NCBI GenBank assembly: GCA_012064385.1
Contig: QRDG01000352.1
Span: 124,001-188,000 of the forward strand
From: Puccinellia tenuiflora
Lineage: Eukaryota > Streptophyta > Magnoliopsida > Poales > Poaceae
Length of the DNA stretch: 64,000 nt
Reading direction: 5' to 3'
Below the pieces are notes generated by a model. That model was not told the origin of the DNA. It did no database searches and saw only the letters and a program-made list of their open reading frames with translations. Position numbers and translations under genes: made by a program. Each line of letters begins with the position of its first letter. Positions within the stretch are counted from its first letter, which is position 1. Shown here piece by piece: positions 59,052-64,000 of the stretch.

Positions 59052-59435
59052 TATCTACCAACACGGAGAGAATACGACTCTCAATGTTCCCTTGTGCTGC
59101 CCTGCTTCCTGCTAAATGTGGATATGTTTAGTATTCGCTCCGATCCGTTTTATGTGTCGTGGAAATAACCACGTACAACTCGGTAGCGTAACTCACGATA
59201 GTTTTTCTTGATCAGAGGGAGTAGTTTTTTATATTTTAGATGATCAATGTTCTGAAGTTGGATTTGGCAAGTGAGCATGAGCATTTGCAATGCCTGCATC
59301 TGCATATGACTTTATATGGTTCTGGTTGCTTCGGACTTAAGAGTCTCTAGCCCTTCCCTAAAAATCCTTTAGCTCCGTAAAAACTGATAAAGTGGGCACT
59401 CCTCACCCCCATGTTTTTAACTCACTGTAAAATAA

Positions 59436-59443
59436 GGATATGC
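59436..59443. promoter_or_regulatory. P1BS-like site (GGATATGC)
   Basis: It matches GNATATNC, the binding site of PHR-type MYB regulators of phosphate starvation, about 0.92 kb upstream of the transporter ATG. Its distance makes it the weakest of the three. Confidence 0.4.
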
Positions 59444-59989
59444 CCCCAAACCCCCTCACTTCAGCTCAAATATAGGGAAATGATCCCTCCCAGTCAGGCA
59501 CTTTTTTGGTGGAAGAAGATTTCGTACTCCTTGCCGCCGCCGCGCCACTTGGCCTCTTGTGCCCTCTGCCTATCCTCAGTCGCCAGAATGGATCTAGAGC
59601 ACCTTATTAATGACCATGTTGGCTGACTATTGTATTCATTATACCGGAGGTCCGACGATACTACTTGAGGTATAGTGACTCGAATTGGAATTCCGATGCT
59701 ATGCCAGGGCTTTGAATTTGATATGTTGTTAAATTTATGAATCTAACTAAAATGTGTGCTTGATAAAAAAAAAACTAAAATGCGTGCATTGTAAATATCA
59801 ATGTTTGAATTAATATGTTGTACAAATGTAGTTTATGTATTCAAATGGATGAAAAAATTAACAAAAGAAATATTTGGGAGTTAATTCTAGTGCGGTGCCA
59901 AGATATGGAGGAGAGAACAAACTACCATCTATCAAGGTAACAAATCCATTCTTGTATTGATAACTTAAGATAGAACTCATCGCAAGCTT

Positions 59990-59997
59990 GCATATTC
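59990..59997. promoter_or_regulatory. P1BS site (GCATATTC)
   Basis: It matches GNATATNC 368 bases upstream of the transporter ATG and about 270 upstream of its TATA box, a normal location in PHT1 promoters. Confidence 0.65.
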
Positions 59998-60019
59998 AGG
60001 TACAATTTGCTCCGTTCAG

Positions 60020-60027
60020 GTATATTC
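60020..60027. promoter_or_regulatory. P1BS site (GTATATTC)
   Basis: It matches GNATATNC and lies 30 bases from the previous site. The pairing of two sites in 38 bases strengthens the case for phosphate-starvation control. Confidence 0.65.
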
Positions 60028-60260
60028 GCAGCATAAGCATGATCGACATGGGTTCAATAGCTTTCTTTGCACAATTCTATATTGAAACTTGAAAGTCAAA
60101 CCAGATAAACAATAAATCGACATGTAGCCCAACAGAGCTAATTGCAAGAAATGCATTGGACCTTTGAATTCGTCTAATTACTACTTTTATAAGTTGTGCA
60201 ATATAGGATATTTTATACTGCTTGCAACTAGCCAACTTCCACCCTGCAGCGTGCCTGCCC

Positions 60261-60268
60261 TATATATA
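60261..60268 (+). promoter_or_regulatory. TATA box of the phosphate transporter gene
   Basis: TATATATA lies 97 bases before the ATG, implying transcription start near 60295 and a ~65-base 5'UTR. Confidence 0.75.
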
Positions 60269-60357
60269 GTACCAGCGTCCAGCGGCTATGGAAGAAAACA
60301 CACAGTAAGAGAGCAAGAGAAGAAGAAGTAGAGGGTGAGCTGTACTGATCATCGGCC

Positions 60358-61923
60358 ATGGCGGGTGAACAGCTCAACGTGCTGAAAGCGCTGGACGGCG
60401 CCAAGACGCAACTGTACCATTTCACGACCATCGTGATCGCCGGTATGGGCTTCTTCACAGACGCCTACGACCTCTTCTGCATCTCCCTTGTCACCAAGCT
60501 GCTCGGCCGCATCTACTACACCGACCCTGCCGTTGACGCGCCCGGCCACCTCCCGACCAACGTGGCGGGTGCCGTCAACGGCGTTGCCCTCTGTGGCACC
60601 CTCGCCGGCCAGCTCTTCTTCGGCTGGCTCGGCGACAAGCTCGGCCGCAAGAGCGTCTATGGCTTCACGCTCATCCTCATGGTCGTATGCACTGTCGCCT
60701 CGGGGCTCTCCTTCGGGCACTCGGCCAATGGCGTCATAGGGACGCTCTGTTTCTTCCGCTTCTGGCTCGGCTTCGGGGTCGGCGGCGACTACCCCTTGTC
60801 GGCTACCATCATGTCGGAGTATGCTAACCAGAAGACCCGCGGCACCTTTATCGCCGCTGTATTCGCAATGCAGGGCTTCGGCATCCTGTTCGGCACCATC
60901 ATCACCATCATCGTCTCGTCGGCGTTCCGGCACGCGTTCCCCGCGCCATCCTTCTACATTGATGCTGCAGCGTCCTTGCCGCCGCAGGCCGACTATGTGT
61001 GGCGCATCGTCCTCATGTTCGGCACCATCCCGGCGGCGCTAACCTACTACTGGCGCATGAAGATGCCGGAGACGGCACGGTACACGGCGCTCATTGCCCG
61101 CAACATGAAGCAGGCCACAGCGGACATGTCTAAGGTACTCAACCAGGAAATCACGGAGGAAGAAGCCCAGCGCCAGGTGTCCACCGGCGACACTTGGGGC
61201 CTCTTCTCGCAGCAGTTCATGAAACGCCACGGGCTACACCTGCTAGCGACCACCAGCACCTGGTTTCTTTTGGACGTTGCCTTCTACAGCCAGAACCTAT
61301 TCCAGAAGGACATCTTCAGCAAGATCGGATGGATCCCACCGGCGAGGACCATGAGTGCTTTGGAGGAGGTGTACCGCGTCGCCCGCGCGCAGGCGCTCAT
61401 CGCGCTATGTGGCACTGTGCCGGGCTACTGGTTCACCGTCGCCTTCATAGACATCATTGGCAGGTTCTGGATCCAGCTCATGGGCTTCACCATGATGACC
61501 ATCTTCATGCTCGCCATCGCCATTCCGTACGACTACCTGGTGAAGCCGGCAAACCACACCGGCTTCATTGTGCTCTACGGGCTCACCTTCTTCTTCGCCA
61601 ACTTCGGGCCCAACAGTACCACCTTCATCGTGCCCGCCGAGATCTTCCCAGCCAGGCTCCGGTCCACGTGCCACGGCATCTCCGCGGCCACCGGAAAGGC
61701 GGGGGCGATCATCGGTGCGTTCGGGTTCCTATACGCATCACAGGACCAGAAGAAGCCCGAGAGTGGGTACGCCAAGGGTATCGGAATGCGCAATTCGCTC
61801 TTCGTGCTCGCCGGTACAAACTTCCTAGGCTTGCTCTTCTCACTGCTGGTGCCGGAGTCCAAGGGCAGGTCGCTCGAGGAGATCACCAAGGAGAACGTGG
61901 GCGACGATGAAATTGAAGCTTAA
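60358..61923 (+). CDS. PHT1: PHT1-family proton-coupled phosphate transporter, 521 aa, intronless
   Basis: The start is MAGEQLNVLKALDGAKTQLY and the stop is TAA at 61923. It is a major-facilitator protein with 12 predicted membrane segments and a large central cytosolic loop (~residues 235-295). The PHT1 signature GGDYPLSATIMSE lies at 142-154, the first-half GWLGDKLGRK at 89-98 and the FFTDAYDLF motif at 32-40. Length equals the family norm. PHT1 proteins import H2PO4- with protons across the plasma membrane, mainly in roots. Two P1BS sites upstream suggest PHR-dependent induction by low phosphate. It most resembles the cereal root-type PHT1;1/1;2/1;3 cluster as remembered; which member cannot be decided here. 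Frame and codon use show no defect. Confidence 0.97.
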   Translation: MAGEQLNVLKALDGAKTQLYHFTTIVIAGMGFFTDAYDLFCISLVTKLLGRIYYTDPAVDAPGHLPTNVAGAVNGVALCGTLAGQLFFGWLGDKLGRKSVYGFTLILMVVCTVASGLSFGHSANGVIGTLCFFRFWLGFGVGGDYPLSATIMSEYANQKTRGTFIAAVFAMQGFGILFGTIITIIVSSAFRHAFPAPSFYIDAAASLPPQADYVWRIVLMFGTIPAALTYYWRMKMPETARYTALIARNMKQATADMSKVLNQEITEEEAQRQVSTGDTWGLFSQQFMKRHGLHLLATTSTWFLLDVAFYSQNLFQKDIFSKIGWIPPARTMSALEEVYRVARAQALIALCGTVPGYWFTVAFIDIIGRFWIQLMGFTMMTIFMLAIAIPYDYLVKPANHTGFIVLYGLTFFFANFGPNSTTFIVPAEIFPARLRSTCHGISAATGKAGAIIGAFGFLYASQDQKKPESGYAKGIGMRNSLFVLAGTNFLGLLFSLLVPESKGRSLEEITKENVGDDEIEA

Positions 61924-62426
61924 CTTGGCTTGAATTCTTAATGTATGGTTTGGTGTGTTTGCTTCCCCTTGCCGTGCTTTGTTTTCTCCTGTCTAGTCAC
62001 TCGTCGAATTTGTGGTGTACGTTTTGATGTCCGTGTGTAATTTTTACGGTTTGTTTTTTTGCCGTGTTATTGAAGTCTGCAAGTGAACATGGTTGTTGTA
62101 GCTGTTTTCGAAATAACAGTATCGAACCACATGGAGTTTATGAATTAATCTTTCTTCTCTAGTTTACTTGTTTATCAAGATGTACCTGCAAATTATCTTA
62201 ATCCAAAGCAAGCAAAAGTGTGTTGAAAGTGTTGGTGTTGTTAGAAATGAGAGCAAACATAACTTAAATGATTTTTTTAAAGAGAACAGAGAGCGTAAAC
62301 GGTGATTGTGATTGGAAACTGTAACAAGACTAAAGGGTTCTGGGTTCTCAGAAAGCATTGGTTCCACCACTAGCATATTACTGGATTGATTAGAACTATA
62401 TCCTAATATTAATTTACTATAAATTT
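61924..62426. other. 3' flank of the phosphate transporter
   Basis: Likely 3'UTR (T/G-rich to ~62130), then AT-rich DNA. No gene was recognised. Confidence 0.6.
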
Positions 62427-62542
62427 CAGTGTAGTGGGAAGATCTATCTGGCCCAAAATAATGTATGTGAATCTGTCATTTTCTGTTTCTTTGGATTTTT
62501 TTTTTAGGTTGCTGTCTATCCATGGCTATTTTCCTTCCGGCA
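62427..62542 (+). pseudogene. Chimeric fragment of the GDAP2-like gene
   Basis: Bases 62427-62458 match the intron-3 repeat unit (GTGTAGTGGGAAGATCTATCTGG, as at 54465-54495). From ~62456 the sequence matches the end of exon 8 and intron 8 (56451-56537: AATAATGTATGTGAATCTGT to CCATGGCTATTTTCCT). The two sources are ~2 kb apart and are joined at a short A-run microhomology. Confidence 0.88.
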
Positions 62543-62571
62543 CTAACGTGGGCATACTTATTAGGTCCCAC

Positions 62572-63255
62572 TTGTCGGGCACCTAGTATGGCTTAGCCGA
62601 AAGGCACCTCAGGTGATCCACTAAGGACTCAACGAAGCCCAAGCCCATTCAAGAGGCAGTGGACGAGCCAAGAAAGAAGCTCTCCATATCTGGGCTAGGC
62701 GTGACATGCAAACACTAGCAGGAAAAGCCTTATAGAAGGCATAAAAGAGCCGTGATACATGCAACTTTGGTGCACCACTCCTATATAGCCGTGGCGCACC
62801 AAATCTGATGCGCCATGGGTGCCTATTACCTTGGGTTTTGTTAGTAGTGGCGCGTTAACCGTGGCGCATGGCGTTTTTTGCATACGCGCCACGGGTACTG
62901 AAATGTGGTGCGCCACGGATAGCCTTTTGCCTGCTAGTGAAGGTTAGATATTAGGGTTTCACCCTAGTTTGTAACCTACCCGGTCACGAGCACCCGACAC
63001 CCATCCTCTTTATATAAAGGCTGGGAGGGCATGCCGAGTTAGGACTTACGTACTCTCAGATCGCATCGCATAGAATAGCCATCAAGGCACCCCTGTAATC
63101 GCAAGATCAATACAATCAAACAAGCAAGAAGTAGGGTTTTATCCTGGGTAAAATCTCACCCTCCTTGTTAGCCGACGAAATCACCTACGCCCTGATGTTC
63201 TCATCTCAAAACCCAAGTCCCTCACGGAGGGGCACTGCCAAGTTAACCCCTCGAT
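62572..63255 (+). repeat. 5' LTR of a second gypsy-type element (start approximate)
   Basis: Evidence is the LTR-like order: a TGTCGGGCAC start, TATATAAAGG at ~63012-63021, a leader with CTCTCAGATCGCATCG and a CGATAG end. The primer-site-like TGGCACTCTGTGGG at 63259 and a gag start follow. The downstream LTR is outside the window, so the boundaries are unproven. Confidence 0.65.
62713..62939. mobile_element. CACTA-type MITE inside the LTR (227 bp)
   Basis: The inverted ends are CACTAGCAGGAAAAG (left) and the complement of CACTAGCAGGCAAAAG (right). Sub-terminal GTGGCGCA/TGCGCCAC repeats occur in both orientations, typical of grass CACTA ends. No clear 3-bp target duplication remains. Confidence 0.8.
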
Positions 63256-63753
63256 AGTTGGCACTCTGTGGGAACCCTAGGCGTGGGAATCGCGGTCTCG
63301 GCGGCTCCAAGCTTGGCGGTCAGCGACTCACCGAATTCCTGGGAACCAATCTGCTTTGGCTCCCTCTGTTTCACTCCACACTCGCCGGAGCTACGCCCGG
63401 CATTCGACGCCCTCCACGGGGGCATAGATCTGGTGTTTGCAGATCTGCGCTTTCGCGCTGATCGAGTAGGCGTCCTTCGCGTGCCTCACGTGGTTCGCCT
63501 CCCAATGGTGGACTCGACATCTATGCGTACGGCAGATTCGACGCTCTCTCCAACAACAACAACATATTCGCCGTCCTTCTCCGTTTCTCTAGAAGAGACG
63601 GAGTCGAACTCGTCATCAATCTACTACATCGACAACTACAACTCTAGCAGCGCGATCAGTCCCGTCGAACACGACGCCGACGATCGCGCCGAGCAGGAAA
63701 CCTGCAGCAGCAGCACGCACCCGACCCATCGGGCCAACCCTGCCTAGTTCTAC

Positions 63754-64000
63754 ATGGCGAACTCGCGGGACGACGAACCGCAAGGATTCGCCAGGGACCG
63801 TGAGACCATCCACATCAGTGACTCCGCGATGGCGCGGGTCCAAGGAGCCGTGAATAACGGAAACCCACTCTCCCAGGAGGCGATGCGGGAAGAGCTAATG
63901 GCCTATCAGTGCCTTCTCTTCGAGAAGGGCGAGCAGCTGAGGAGGAGGAGCCAGGCACTTGACGAGCGCACACACATTACTGATGAATCAAGCGCACGAC
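63754..64000 (+). CDS. Gag start of a gypsy-type retrotransposon (cut by window end)
   Basis: The frame MANSRDDEPQGFARDRE stays open for 82 codons to the last base. It contains MREELMAYQCLLFEKGEQL, a helical motif near the N-terminus of gag in several Triticeae gypsy families. An upstream Ser/Thr-rich frame (63268-63747) in another phase is probably leader. The remainder of the element lies outside. Confidence 0.65.
   Translation, partial: MANSRDDEPQGFARDRETIHISDSAMARVQGAVNNGNPLSQEAMREELMAYQCLLFEKGEQLRRRSQALDERTHITDESSAR

Larger units (their letters stand above)
59054..60257. promoter_or_regulatory. Upstream region of the phosphate transporter gene
   Basis: AT-rich, with no gene supported. 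It holds three matches to the P1BS consensus GNATATNC, listed separately. Confidence 0.5.

Noticed and set aside
60349..60933. 194-residue minus-strand frame opposite PHT1
   Set aside because: Antisense shadow of a GC-rich membrane-protein gene.

Overview
The window is plant nuclear DNA, almost certainly from a Triticeae grass (wheat, Aegilops or a close relative). It holds GC-rich, intron-containing grass genes, numerous Stowaway-type MITEs with the CTCCCTCCGT end, a hAT MITE, a PIF/Harbinger element, and about 30 kb of nested Ty3/gypsy LTR retrotransposons of the Athila type with a tRNA-Asp primer-binding site. No organellar, bacterial or viral genome signature was seen, and no tRNA or rRNA gene was recognised.

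Left gene island (about 2-15 kb). A two-exon F-box gene (2169-3526, +) is flanked by two diverged copies of the 3' flank of its neighbour. Next come two tiny divergently transcribed genes (4083-4331, - and 4798-5082, +) sharing a 465-bp promoter. Then there is a complete seven-exon H3K27-demethylase-type gene of the ELF6/REF6 family (JmjN, JmjC and four C2H2 fingers; 14281-5760, -; 1487 aa). All splice phases close, so this gene looks intact.

Retrotransposon nest (about 15.4-52 kb). Element A (15391-30455, +, target duplication GCGGG) carries element B (minus orientation, target duplication ACCAG) inside its 3' LTR. A later inversion of about 1.25 kb (21957-23202) flipped part of A's LTR together with the end of B's LTR. 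To the right lies a patchwork of LTRs: degraded LTR E2 carrying solo LTRs D and E1 and a 521-bp hAT element, then a LINE fragment and an inverted Athila fragment. A tandem duplication of about 0.95 kb follows, and its first copy is split by young element C (37373-45857, target duplication AGATG, LTRs about 1% diverged). A retroposon with an 18-bp target duplication and a 2.5-kb PIF/Harbinger element with a nested inverted-repeat element lead to the next genes. None of A, B or C encodes a recognisable reverse transcriptase or integrase, so all three look non-autonomous.

Right gene island (about 52-64 kb). A 14-exon gene for a macro-domain plus CRAL-TRIO protein (GDAP2-like; 52430-57784, +; 576 aa) contains in its third intron a tandem repeat amplified together with a Stowaway MITE. 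It is followed by an intronless PHT1 phosphate transporter (60358-61923, +; 521 aa) with three P1BS (PHR-binding) sites upstream. Downstream is a 116-bp chimera made of two separated pieces of the GDAP2-like gene, and then the 5' LTR and gag start of another gypsy element, which runs off the window end. From memory, rice chromosome 3 has a PHT1 cluster close to SE14 (the ELF6-like gene); if so, the gene order is conserved and the nest is a lineage-specific expansion between them.
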